DNA of 64,000 nucleotides from Massilia sp. erpn (GCF_024400215.1 NZ_CP053748.1:1488001-1552000), one strand, 5' to 3'. Positions 27,323 through 35,257 are shown, counted from the first letter of the stretch. Notes: generated from the letters alone by a model not told the origin. Numbers and translations: made by a program.

Positions 27323-27576
27323 TGGCCCAGCGCTGGCGACTGGCGCCCGGCCAAACCCTGCTGCACCGTGGCTGGGCCGAGGAGTACGTGGTCTACAACA
27401 GCCTGTCCGGCGACACCCATCTGCTCACGGCCGCCGCCATGCGGCTGCTGCTGACCCTGCGCGAAGCGGAAGCCGACGCGGCGGCGCTGGCGCAGCGCCT
27501 GTCCCTGCCCGAAGCGGAAGACGCCGCCGACCTGCTGGCCGACCTGCAGGAACTCGATCTGGTCGAGCCATGCTGA
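27322..27576 (+). CDS. PqqD-like protein, HPr-rel-A system
   Basis: 84 residues, the size of PqqD and other RiPP recognition elements. It follows the PqqD pattern: an N-terminal strand region (WRLAPGQTLLHRGWAEEYVVYN), GDTHLLTAAAMRLL and a C-terminal helix pair. Such winged-helix proteins bind leader peptides and present them to modifying enzymes. It matches the HPr-rel-A PqqD family (TIGR04353 type). Its ATG shares one base with the stop of the preceding gene and its 3' end overlaps the kinase gene by seven bases. Confidence 0.82.
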   Translation: MAQRWRLAPGQTLLHRGWAEEYVVYNSLSGDTHLLTAAAMRLLLTLREAEADAAALAQRLSLPEAEDAADLLADLQELDLVEPC

Positions 27577-28490
27577 ACGTCGGCTCCCTGGCACGCGCCG
27601 AACTCGCTGCGCAACTGGCCGGCGCCGGCATCCGCCTGCGCACCGGCGCCTTCACCACCTGCCTGCACAGCGCCATCCCCAGCCTGGCCGAAGGCATCGC
27701 CCTGCTGTATGCCGACTATCCGCTGCTGACGAAGGACGACTTCGCCGATTTCCATTTGCAGCTGGTGCGTCCACTGAATGCGCGGCGCTGGATCAAGCCC
27801 CAGGTCAAGCTGCTGTACGACCGCCGCTCGATCTTCAAGCCGCTGCCGCTGGACCAGGCCTTCCCCATGTTCGAGTGGGGCTTGAACTGGTGCGTGTCGA
27901 GCCGCGCCAACCGCTATCTGATCGTGCACGCCGCCGTGGTCGAAAAAGGCGGGCGCGCCCTGATCCTGCCGGCGCCGCCCGGCTCCGGCAAGAGCACCCT
28001 GTGCGCGGCCCTGGTAGGGCGCGGCGGCTGGCGCCTGCTGTCGGACGAACTGACCCTGCTGCGCCTGGACGACGGCTTGCTGCACCCGCTGCCGCGTCCC
28101 GTCAGCCTGAAGAATGCCTCGATCGACATCATCGCCCGCTATGTGCCGCAAGCCGTCATGAGCCGGCCCGTCACCGATACCGTGAAAGGCACGGTGGCGC
28201 ATATGCGCGCGCCGGCGGCCAGCATCGCGCGCAGCGGCGAGACGGCGCAGCCGGCCTGGGTGGTATTCCCGCGCTACGAGGCCGGCGCCGCCACCGCACT
28301 GGAACCGCTGGCGCCGGCCCACGCCTTCATGCAGCTGGCGCAGAACTGCTTCAACTACAGCCTGCTGGGCGCGCACGGCTTCACGGCGCTGGGTGGCCTG
28401 GTCGAGCGCAGCCTGAGCTACAATTTCCGCTACAGCGTGCTGGATGAAGCGCTGGACGTGTTCGACCGGCTGCCGCCACCACCACTTTAA
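27570..28490 (+). CDS. HprK-related kinase A
   Basis: 306 residues (TIGR04352 type). The kinase core is visible: VHAAVV with His120, Walker A PPGSGKST at 136-143 and the following SDE at 158-160, arranged as in HPr serine kinase/phosphorylase. It lacks the HprK N-terminal domain and C-terminal hexamer motif. HprK relatives beside a PqqD-like element in lasso-peptide clusters phosphorylate a peptide Ser, so this enzyme probably phosphorylates a Ser in the protein encoded at 26732-27322; this is inference. Confidence 0.88.
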   Translation: MLNVGSLARAELAAQLAGAGIRLRTGAFTTCLHSAIPSLAEGIALLYADYPLLTKDDFADFHLQLVRPLNARRWIKPQVKLLYDRRSIFKPLPLDQAFPMFEWGLNWCVSSRANRYLIVHAAVVEKGGRALILPAPPGSGKSTLCAALVGRGGWRLLSDELTLLRLDDGLLHPLPRPVSLKNASIDIIARYVPQAVMSRPVTDTVKGTVAHMRAPAASIARSGETAQPAWVVFPRYEAGAATALEPLAPAHAFMQLAQNCFNYSLLGAHGFTALGGLVERSLSYNFRYSVLDEALDVFDRLPPPPL

Positions 28491-28502
28491 GCACCTGACA
28501 CC

Positions 28503-29591
28503 TTGCCGCCCGCCCCGCCCCTGTTGCTGACAGTCTTGAGCCGTCCCGAACAGGCGGGCGCGCTGACGCCGGCCGACTGGGATCTGCTGCTGCGCCAGGC
28601 CGGCAGCGCCAATCTGATGGCCGCCCTGCATGCGCTGCTGCAGGCGCGCGGCCTGCTGGCGGCGATTCCGGCTGCTGCGCGCGAGCAGCTGGACTGGGCC
28701 GGCGTGCTGGGCGAGCGCCACCGCCAGGCCGTGCGCTGGGAAGTGCGGCGCATCCGCCTGGCGCTGCGCGATCTCGGCATCCCCATCATCTTGCTCAAGG
28801 GCGCGGCGTACACGCTGGCCGGCCTGCCGCCGGCCCAGGGCCGCCTGTTTTCCGACATCGATATCCTGGTGGCGGAAAGCGATCTGGACCAGGTGGAAGC
28901 GGCATTGATGCTGGCCGGCTGGGCCAGCACCCACCACGACGCCTACGACCAGCGCTATTACCGCGAATGGATGCACGAGCTGCCGCCGATGCAGCATATG
29001 CGGCGCGAAAGCCTGATCGATGTGCACCACGCGATCCTGCCGCGCACGGCGGCACTGCAGCCCGATCCGCGCCTGCTGCGCGCCGCCGCCGTGGCGCTGC
29101 CGGACGAGGCCGGCTTATTGACCTTCGCCCCGGCCGATATGGTGCTGCACAGCGCCACCCATTTATTCCACGATGGCGAGCTGAATAACGGCTTGCGCGA
29201 CCTGGCCGACATCCACGGCCTGCTGCTGCACTTCGGCGCCCAGCCCGGCTTCTGGGACGCGCTGGCGCAGCGCGCCGTGCAGCTGCATCTGCAGCGGCCC
29301 CTGTTCTACGCGCTGCGCTACTGCCAGCGCCTGCTGGCCACGCCGGTACCGGCCAGCGCCAGCGCCGCCTGCGACAGCGGCCGTCCCGGCGCCGCCCTGC
29401 TGGCCCTGATGGATGCGCTGTTCGCGCGCGCCCTGCTGCCCGACCACGCCAGTTGCCAGGATGCCTTTACGCCGGCCGCGCGCTTCCTGTTGTACATCCG
29501 CGCCAACTGGCTGCGCATGCCGCCGCTGCTGCTGGCGCGCCATTTATTCCACAAGGCTTTCCTCTCGCCGCGGGAAGCGGCGCCGGCTTGA
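28503..29591 (+). CDS. Nucleotidyltransferase family protein (NTP_transf_5 type)
   Basis: 362 residues, starting at a TTG twelve bases after the kinase stop; no ATG or GTG lies nearby and translation may be coupled. The catalytic block LKGAAYTLAGL and SDIDILV (Asp118 and Asp120) at about 98-123 is that of the DNA polymerase beta-like fold seen in PF14907 proteins. It may transfer a nucleotidyl group to the protein or peptide product of the operon. It is the last gene of the four-gene set. Confidence 0.82.
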   Translation: MPPAPPLLLTVLSRPEQAGALTPADWDLLLRQAGSANLMAALHALLQARGLLAAIPAAAREQLDWAGVLGERHRQAVRWEVRRIRLALRDLGIPIILLKGAAYTLAGLPPAQGRLFSDIDILVAESDLDQVEAALMLAGWASTHHDAYDQRYYREWMHELPPMQHMRRESLIDVHHAILPRTAALQPDPRLLRAAAVALPDEAGLLTFAPADMVLHSATHLFHDGELNNGLRDLADIHGLLLHFGAQPGFWDALAQRAVQLHLQRPLFYALRYCQRLLATPVPASASAACDSGRPGAALLALMDALFARALLPDHASCQDAFTPAARFLLYIRANWLRMPPLLLARHLFHKAFLSPREAAPA

Positions 29592-29651
29592 GGCCGGGCG
29601 CAAAAACCACAGCGCCGCCTACGCAAATACAACGGTACGGCAAGCAGGGCT

Positions 29652-29660
29652 TGCTACAAT
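29652..29660 (+). promoter_or_regulatory. Candidate extended -10 promoter
   Basis: TGCTACAAT matches the extended -10 pattern TGn-TATAAT, in a 100-base gap before the GAF gene. No good -35 is seen. Predicted start about 29667. Confidence 0.35.
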
Positions 29661-29691
29661 AGGTGCATGGATTTCGTGCAAGGCAGCCGCC

Positions 29692-30459
29692 ATGAATCAA
29701 ACCGAAAACCTGTTGATCAAGCTGCAGGACATGTCGCAGTTTCTGGCCAGCGGCTCGCTCAATGACAACCTCAATGAGCAGGCGGCGATGACGGCCGCCC
29801 TGGTCGGCGCCGAGACCTGTTCGGTGATGCTGTTGAACGAAGGCGACGGCGAAGAGATGCGCATGAGCGTGTGCGCCAGTCACGGCCCGCTGCCAGCGGC
29901 CGCCCTGCAGGTAAAGGTGGGCCGCGGCGAAGGCATCGCCGGCCATGTGCTGGCCAGCGGCCGCTCGCTGCTGGTGGAAGACATCGCCAATTCCCAGTTT
30001 GCCCACCTGGCGCGCCGCGCCAGCGATCCGCGCCGCAGCCTGATGCTGGCGCCGATCCGCATCGACGCCAAGGTGATCGGCATGCTCAATGCAAGCTGCA
30101 GCCAGAGCAAAGCCTGCTTCAGCTCGGTCGACCTGCATCTACTCGATGTGATTGCCCTGTTCATCGGCAAGTCGATCCAGGTGCAGCAGCTGCAAAGCAT
30201 CCTCAACTCACGCTTCACCCAGCTGGCCATGTTGCAGGACGTGCGCGGCAAGGTGGAGGACAGCGGCATCACAGCCTACCAGCATCCAGACCAGATCGCG
30301 CGCATCCTGGCCAAGTCCTTCTTCAAGGAGATGACCCGGGCCGGCTTCGATTCCGCCCAGATCGTGCAGGCGGCCTCGGAAATCATCGCCCAGTTGAACA
30401 GCAATCTGCAACGCCACAGCGAGCGCGCCGCGCGCCGCGAGGACGGCGCCGTGCACTGA
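29692..30459 (+). CDS. GAF-domain protein
   Basis: 255 residues from the ATG at 29692 (MNQTENLLIKLQDMSQ); a longer frame to 29413 runs through the upstream gene. Residues about 5-165 form a GAF domain (ETCSVMLLNEGDGEEM...VGRGEGIAGHVLASG...MLAPIRIDAKVIGMLNAS), followed by a helical C-terminus. GAF domains bind small molecules; no output domain is present. It has its own candidate promoter and may signal to another protein. The link to the neighbouring HprK-related system is only positional. Confidence 0.8.
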   Translation: MNQTENLLIKLQDMSQFLASGSLNDNLNEQAAMTAALVGAETCSVMLLNEGDGEEMRMSVCASHGPLPAAALQVKVGRGEGIAGHVLASGRSLLVEDIANSQFAHLARRASDPRRSLMLAPIRIDAKVIGMLNASCSQSKACFSSVDLHLLDVIALFIGKSIQVQQLQSILNSRFTQLAMLQDVRGKVEDSGITAYQHPDQIARILAKSFFKEMTRAGFDSAQIVQAASEIIAQLNSNLQRHSERAARREDGAVH

Positions 30460-30467
30460 GTTGCCGC

Positions 30468-31328
30468 ATGCCTGTCCGTCCCCTCCCTCCCTTACCCTTA
30501 TTACTGGGCTTACTCGGCGCGGCGGCGGCCTGCGCCCAGAATGCGCAGGTGCTGACCGAGCAGGCAGTGCGCCACGAGCATGGCGAAGGCATGCCGCGCG
30601 ACCTGCCGCAGGCAGCCACCCTGTATTGCCGCGCCGCCCGGCTCGGCGCGCCGGAAGCCCAGTATGCGCTGGGCTGGATGTATGCCAACGGACGCGGGGT
30701 GGCGCGCAGCGACGCCACGGCGGGCCGCCTGTTCGCGCTGGCGGCGGAACAGGGCCATGCCCAGGCGCGCAATATGCTCGCACTGACCCCGCTGCTGCCG
30801 GGTACCGCCCTGCCCGACTGCATGGCGCCCGATCCGCCGCTGCTGGTCGATTTCGAGCCGGAGCCGGAGTATGTGGCGGCCAGCCGCAGCGTGCGCGTGC
30901 TGGTGGACCGGCTGGCGCCGCAGTTCGACATCGATCCGCAATTCGCCATGGCGGTGATCGCCGTCGAATCGGGCTTCAATGCGAAAGCCGTGTCGCCCAA
31001 AAATGCCCAGGGCCTGATGCAGCTGATCCCGGAAACGGCGCTGCGCTTCCGGGTCAAGGATGCTTTCGATCCGGAAGCGAATATCCGCGGCGGCCTGGCT
31101 TATCTGCAATGGCTGCTGGCCTGCTTCGAAGGCAATGTGCAGCTGGTGGCGGCCGCCTACAATGCCGGTGAAAAGGCCGTGGCCAGCTATGGCGGCGTGC
31201 CGCCGTATGCCGAAACGCGCGACTATGTGCAGAAGATCGCCCGCCTCTACCGCCCCGCCAGCCATCCCTACCGCGCCGGCCTGGCCGCCGGCTTCCTGCA
31301 GACGGTCGGCGTACGCAAGCCGCGCTGA
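30468..31328 (+). CDS. Lytic transglycosylase with Sel1 repeats
   Basis: 286 residues. A signal peptide (PLPLLLGLLGAAAACAQ) is followed by two Sel1-like repeats at about 33-103 and a SLT domain: MAVIAVESGFNAKAVSPKNAQGLMQL with catalytic Glu167, and AAYNAGEKAV. It cleaves peptidoglycan glycan strands in the periplasm. It starts eight bases after the GAF gene stop. It may open the wall for export or envelope assembly. Its 3' end faces the PEP-CTERM gene. Confidence 0.9.
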   Translation: MPVRPLPPLPLLLGLLGAAAACAQNAQVLTEQAVRHEHGEGMPRDLPQAATLYCRAARLGAPEAQYALGWMYANGRGVARSDATAGRLFALAAEQGHAQARNMLALTPLLPGTALPDCMAPDPPLLVDFEPEPEYVAASRSVRVLVDRLAPQFDIDPQFAMAVIAVESGFNAKAVSPKNAQGLMQLIPETALRFRVKDAFDPEANIRGGLAYLQWLLACFEGNVQLVAAAYNAGEKAVASYGGVPPYAETRDYVQKIARLYRPASHPYRAGLAAGFLQTVGVRKPR

Positions 31329-31392
31329 CCCGCCCCATTTTCGCCAGCCGCGCATACTGCCGCCAGCACCGGCCGCACCGGGCGGCGGCCGC

Positions 31393-31422
31393 AAAAAAAA
31401 ACTGCCCGGCAAGCCGGGCAGT
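31393..31422 (-). terminator. Rho-independent terminator of the PEP-CTERM gene
   Basis: On the minus strand, ACTGCCCGG and its complement CCGGGCAGT form a strong stem around a 4-base loop (31401-31422). A run of T's follows (the A run at 31393-31401 on the plus strand). It lies about 20 bases after the PEP-CTERM stop. Confidence 0.85.
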
Positions 31423-31441
31423 AGTGTGTGCTGCGAGAGTC

Positions 31442-32317
31442 TTATTGTTTGCGGCGGCGCAGCCCGGCCAAACCTGCCAGACCCAGGCCCACCAGGGCCA
31501 GCGATGCCGGCTCTGGCACTTTCACGGCGCGGATCGGGTCGTTGATGAAACCGGCGAAGCAGGTACCGTTGGTCACTTCGGCGGCGGTGCAAGTACCGGT
31601 GCCGAGGTCGGCGCCGTTCACGCTCAGCGTGAATTTGCCGTCCAGGTCGTGGCCGAAGAGACCGTTGGTATTCCATTGCGAGGCCGCGGTGCCGCCTGCC
31701 ACGTCGGCGAAGAAGGAACCTTTGCCGTCGGTCGGCAGGGTCACGCCCGAAGTCTGCTGCACCATCGTGGCCAGGGTTTCATCGGCCGTTGGGTCGCTGC
31801 CGCCGACCACGTTCAGGGTTTGCTTGCCGACGCCGAATTCCAGCTTCAGGTAGGCCGGGCCAAAGCCGGACAGCAGGGAGTGCATGTCGAAGGCCGTGCG
31901 GCCGCCAGGCGCGGCGTTGAAGTCCGAGGTCAGGGCCAGCAGATTCACATTGCTGCGGTACACATCCAGGTGGATCTTGCCGTCGCCGATGCCGCCGGTC
32001 GCGCCCACGTTATAGATATCGAAGGTGCCGCCGGAGTTGGCCACGATGTTCTGGTCGGCCACGCCATACAGCATATAGTACAGATAGGTGCCGTCGGAGG
32101 AACCGAAGTTCCAGTTCTGGCCGCCGACGCCCTGGATCTGCGTGATCGAGCCGATGCCCCAGGTGCTTTCATTGGTGCCGGCCCAGAGGTTGGTTTCCGT
32201 GGTCAGGCCCACCAGCTTGATGTTCAGATTGCCGGTCAGGGAATCCAGAGGGGTTGCAGAGGCGCCCATTGCAGCGAAGGCCAAGGACGATGCGACAAGT
32301 AGTTTCTTGAGTGACAT
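31442..32317 (-). CDS. PEP-CTERM sorting-domain protein
   Basis: 291 residues from the ATG at 32317, with GGAG about ten bases upstream. Signal peptide MSLKKLLVASSLAFAAMGASA, cleaved near residue 21. The C-terminus is a classic PEP-CTERM tail: VPEP at 267-270, a hydrophobic Leu/Gly/Ala helix, then RRRKQ. The body is Gly/Ser/Thr/Asn-rich and probably beta-stranded. It is the likely XrtA substrate, cut at PEP and exported or anchored in the envelope. It has its own sigma-54 promoter and terminator, so it is monocistronic and probably under PrsR control. Confidence 0.95.
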   Translation of the reverse strand: MSLKKLLVASSLAFAAMGASATPLDSLTGNLNIKLVGLTTETNLWAGTNESTWGIGSITQIQGVGGQNWNFGSSDGTYLYYMLYGVADQNIVANSGGTFDIYNVGATGGIGDGKIHLDVYRSNVNLLALTSDFNAAPGGRTAFDMHSLLSGFGPAYLKLEFGVGKQTLNVVGGSDPTADETLATMVQQTSGVTLPTDGKGSFFADVAGGTAASQWNTNGLFGHDLDGKFTLSVNGADLGTGTCTAAEVTNGTCFAGFINDPIRAVKVPEPASLALVGLGLAGLAGLRRRKQ

Positions 32318-32374
32318 TTTGTAGATCTCCATTTTTGTTGAGAGCGCCATCTGTCTAGCGTCAGCATCCATTAA

Positions 32375-32389
32375 GCAAGCCGCATGCCA
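32375..32389 (-). promoter_or_regulatory. Sigma-54 promoter of the PEP-CTERM gene
   Basis: Read on the minus strand: TTGGCATGCGGCTTGCTTA. This is TGGCAC-G-N4-TTGC with one change (T for C). The -24 GG and -12 GC are exactly spaced and T follows. Predicted start near 32363, about 46 bases before the ATG at 32317. Confidence 0.78.
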
Positions 32390-32476
32390 ATTTGCCTGGA
32401 TTCAGAGTTTTCCGAGGGAGATGGCGGCCTCTTCCGAGCGCCAGCGGCAGGGTTGCCGCCTAACTTTCAACACAGC

Positions 32477-32493
32477 TGTAAAGAATGCCGACA
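32477..32493 (-). promoter_or_regulatory. 17-bp dyad, candidate PrsR enhancer site B
   Basis: Minus strand TGTCGGCATTCTTTACA. Its centre is about 97 bases upstream of the -24 element of the PEP-CTERM promoter. It differs from site C at two positions of 17. Confidence 0.65.
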
Positions 32494-32623
32494 CTGCTTG
32501 CCGGTCTGGGCCATTGCGTTCCTTGCCGGACTGACAAATGGGAGGCTGATTAGGACAGAACCCTTGAATTGGCCGGGTTTACAATCCATATGGCAATAAG
32601 AAAGCTGAGCCCCTGCTTCTTAC

Positions 32624-32640
32624 TGTAAAGATTCCCGACA
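32624..32640 (-). promoter_or_regulatory. 17-bp dyad, candidate PrsR enhancer site C
   Basis: Minus strand TGTCGGGAATCTTTACA. It lies 147 bases upstream of site B and about 244 bases from the -24 element, so it may be a second, distal enhancer site for the same promoter. It sits 77 bases before the ThiF-like gene, but no matching plus-strand sigma-54 promoter was found. Confidence 0.6.
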
Positions 32641-32717
32641 TTGGCGAATTTCATAGCGGGGCTGTTTGAAATTGCTATATCCTGTAAGCCATTTCCTACC
32701 CGGCGAGCGAGGTCATC

Positions 32718-33563
32718 ATGGCTACGGTTTTCGACTACGATACTTTTGTCACCCGCAATGAAGGTTATGTCAGTCCCGCCACCCAGGCGAAGATCAAGAA
32801 TAGCAGCCTGCTGATCGCCGGCAATGGTCTGGGCAGTTCCACCGCCATCTGCGCCGCCCGCATGGGCTTCCGCAAATTCGTGCTGATCGATGGCGACACG
32901 GTGGATGCGCATAATCTGAACCGCCAGTTCTTCGACTTCGACGATATCGGCACGCCCAAGGCGGCGGCGCTGAAAAAACATATCCTGCGCATCAATCCGG
33001 AAGCGGAAGTGGAAGCCATCGTCGCCAATCTGGACAAGAGCAATGCCGCCCAGCTGGTCGGCATGGTCGACATCATCTTCGACACCATCGATTTCCTCGA
33101 CCTGGAAGCCATCCTGCACCTGCACACCTCGGCGCGCAGCCTGGGCAAGCCCATCTTCACCGCCCTCTCCATCGGCCAGGGTGCGGGCGTGCTGTACTTC
33201 CCGCCCAATGCGCCCGGTTCGCTGGCCGAGATCATCGCGCACGACGTCAGCCAGGCCACCACGGAAGGCGACGCCAGCTATTCGAATGTGTTCGGCAAGA
33301 TCATGGCGCGCATCGGCGCCCACCTCGACCGCCAGGTGGTGGAACAGGTGGCGCGCGCGCTGACCATCATGGAAGACGGCCGTCCCTGCCCTGCCTCGCA
33401 GCTGGCGGTGGGCAGCTTCACGGTGGCGGCCATGGCGGTGTCGATGATGCACGATATGCTGGCCGGCCTGCCGGTGCCGCAATCGCCGCAGATCGTGGTG
33501 CACAGCTTCAAGAACCACATCACCAAGCTGATCGACATCAGCAGCGACGCGCCGGCCGCCTAG
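32718..33563 (+). CDS. ThiF/MoeB-like E1 adenylyltransferase
   Basis: 281 residues; Rossmann-type E1 fold. The nucleotide loop AGNGLGSS at 34-41, the acidic strand LIDGD and NLNRQ at 66-70 are the ATP/Mg sites of ThiF, MoeB and HesA. It has only two Cys, at about position 45 and in GRPCPAS near residue 220, so the paired CxxC zinc sites of MoeB/ThiF are missing; the second could be the acceptor Cys. A GAGG ribosome site precedes the ATG. E1 enzymes adenylate a C-terminal carboxylate of a small protein or peptide. No ubiquitin-like partner is adjacent. It is convergent with two exosortase-associated acyltransferases. Confidence 0.85.
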   Translation: MATVFDYDTFVTRNEGYVSPATQAKIKNSSLLIAGNGLGSSTAICAARMGFRKFVLIDGDTVDAHNLNRQFFDFDDIGTPKAAALKKHILRINPEAEVEAIVANLDKSNAAQLVGMVDIIFDTIDFLDLEAILHLHTSARSLGKPIFTALSIGQGAGVLYFPPNAPGSLAEIIAHDVSQATTEGDASYSNVFGKIMARIGAHLDRQVVEQVARALTIMEDGRPCPASQLAVGSFTVAAMAVSMMHDMLAGLPVPQSPQIVVHSFKNHITKLIDISSDAPAA

Positions 33564-33567
33564 GGGC

Positions 33568-34395
33568 CTACTCGGGCAGCGGCGGCATGTGGCGCCGATA
33601 GTGCGGATTGCCGGCCGGTTCGGTGAACCAGGCCGACAGCGCCGGGTTGTGCTGGGCCAGGTGCAGTTCCAGGCGCCGCAGGTCCAGCAGATAGGGCGTG
33701 ACGGCGCCGTAGTAATCGGTTTGCGGACCGATCGCATTGAAGGCGAAGCCCATGCGCTGCAGCGAACGCGCCAGTGAGCGCTCCATCGCCGCCAGCCAGT
33801 AGCGGATGCCGCTGGCCAGGCTGTGGCGGTACATCTCGCGGTACAGGCCGAACAACAGCATGGGCGATTCGCGGTCGTCTGAGCGCCGGCCCAGATTGCG
33901 CAGCCAGCTGTCATGCTCGCGCCGCTCGGCGCCCGGCACGCCATACAGGGAATCGGCGCGCTGGCGGCGGTGGCCCTTGCGCACGATGAGACGGGAAATC
34001 TCGGCCATCAGGTGGCGCGGCGGCATTTCATGGCCGGCGAACAGATGGCAGTGCAATTCCAGCGGATAGCATTGGGCGCGCTCGGGCTGCACCAGGCGCA
34101 CCGTGCCGATCAGGGTTTCATCGCTGGCATAGGCCGCGAAATGGGTCGAGCATTCCTCATACTCGTCCTGCTCCAGGCCTTCGGCCGACGCCTCCGGACG
34201 CAGGAAAGCGTATTCCAGGCAGTACACCTCGTAACGCAGCTTGAAAATTTCTGGGGGGACGCCGCCCAGGGCGCCGCCACGGAAGGAGCGGAAAATCTTG
34301 TGATTTGCTGCAGAACCATCCGCCAACGCCGAGTACTCTTCCCGGGAGAGAGGCAGAGCGGATTCCGGCTTCTTGGGGCCAAACTGAACCATCAT
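33568..34395 (-). CDS. PEP-CTERM/exosortase-associated acyltransferase (copy 2)
   Basis: 275 residues from the ATG at 34395 (MMVQFGPKK), preceded by AAAGAG. GNAT-like fold related to autoinducer and N-acyl amino-acid synthases (TIGR03694 type): FKLRYEVYCLEYAFL, IGTVRLVQP, AEISRLIVRKGHRR and AAMERSLARSLQRMGF. It is 22 bases downstream of a close relative with the same motifs. It presumably transfers an acyl group to a small amine or amino acid; the product is unknown. It ends five bases from the convergent ThiF-like gene. Confidence 0.87.
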   Translation of the reverse strand: MMVQFGPKKPESALPLSREEYSALADGSAANHKIFRSFRGGALGGVPPEIFKLRYEVYCLEYAFLRPEASAEGLEQDEYEECSTHFAAYASDETLIGTVRLVQPERAQCYPLELHCHLFAGHEMPPRHLMAEISRLIVRKGHRRQRADSLYGVPGAERREHDSWLRNLGRRSDDRESPMLLFGLYREMYRHSLASGIRYWLAAMERSLARSLQRMGFAFNAIGPQTDYYGAVTPYLLDLRRLELHLAQHNPALSAWFTEPAGNPHYRRHMPPLPE

Positions 34396-34417
34396 AAAAC
34401 TCTTTGCAACTAAGCCC

Positions 34418-35257
34418 CTATTTCTTGCCAGGGGCGCCAATCATGCGACTGATGACCAAGGACTTGACCAGCACCCAGATGGGGATCGGTTCATCGTTGA
34501 ACCAGGCGGCCAGGAACTTGTTCTCGCGTTGTAATCTCACGTTCAGCTCTTCGAGGTCGACGATATGGGGCGTCACCGGCCCATAGTAATCCGTCGCAGG
34601 CCCGATGGGCACGAACTTGAAGCCCATCTTGTCCAGAGACCGGGCCAGCGAGCGTTCCATCGCTGCATACCAGAAACGGATGCCGTTCCGGCGGCTGTAC
34701 TTATACATTTCCTTGTACATGCCAAGCAATAACAGTGGACTGTTGCCGCGCTGCTCGCGGTAGCGCGACGATGGCGAACTGGGGCTGCCTTGCACGAAAT
34801 CCTTGGACACACCTTCCAAGGTATCGCCGCGGCGCCGCCGATACGTCTTCTTCACCACCAGGCGGGAAATCTCCCCAGCTTTCGCGCGCTCTGGAAACCG
34901 GAAATCGTCGAAAACCGTGCAATGGCTCTCGAAGGGGTAGAGCATATGCTCCTCCGGCTGGACCAGCCTCACGGTGCCGACGATTTCTCCGTCATGGTTA
35001 AAGGCGGCGAAGTGGCCGGAGCAGGGATCGTATTCATCCTGCTCCATCCCGTCGCTATACTGCTGCGCGTCGAGAAAATTGCATTCGTTGCAGTAGACCT
35101 CGTAGCGCAGGCGATAGATGTCGTTCATCAATTCGCGATTGCTGCCGTTGTGCTCCGCTTCGTGGAAATCGAAGTATGGGATCAGAATGTCACGCTTGCC
35201 GAGTATTCTCTCGATCAACATCTTTACCCCCCTCTTCCAACCGAATGTCATCGCCAT
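34418..35257 (-). CDS. PEP-CTERM/exosortase-associated acyltransferase (copy 1)
   Basis: 279 residues from the ATG at 35257, chosen for its AGGGAGG ribosome site four to five bases upstream. A second ATG at 35221 (MLIERILGKRDI) also has a purine-rich site and would give 267 residues. Motifs as in the neighbouring copy: YRLRYEVYCNECNFL, VGTVRLVQPEE, AGEISRLVVKKTYRRR and AAMERSLARSLDKMGF. The two are tandem paralogues, similar along their whole length, most clearly in the C-terminal half. Confidence 0.87.
   Translation of the reverse strand: MAMTFGWKRGVKMLIERILGKRDILIPYFDFHEAEHNGSNRELMNDIYRLRYEVYCNECNFLDAQQYSDGMEQDEYDPCSGHFAAFNHDGEIVGTVRLVQPEEHMLYPFESHCTVFDDFRFPERAKAGEISRLVVKKTYRRRRGDTLEGVSKDFVQGSPSSPSSRYREQRGNSPLLLLGMYKEMYKYSRRNGIRFWYAAMERSLARSLDKMGFKFVPIGPATDYYGPVTPHIVDLEELNVRLQRENKFLAAWFNDEPIPIWVLVKSLVISRMIGAPGKK

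Larger units (their letters stand above)
32318..32717. other. 400-base intergenic region with PEP-CTERM gene control signals
   Basis: Divergent gap between the PEP-CTERM gene and the ThiF-like gene. It holds a sigma-54 promoter (32375-32389) for the PEP-CTERM gene and two copies of the 17-bp dyad (32477-32493 and 32624-32640). For the ThiF-like gene on the plus strand I see no convincing promoter boxes. No small coding frame with a ribosome site was found. Confidence 0.6.
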
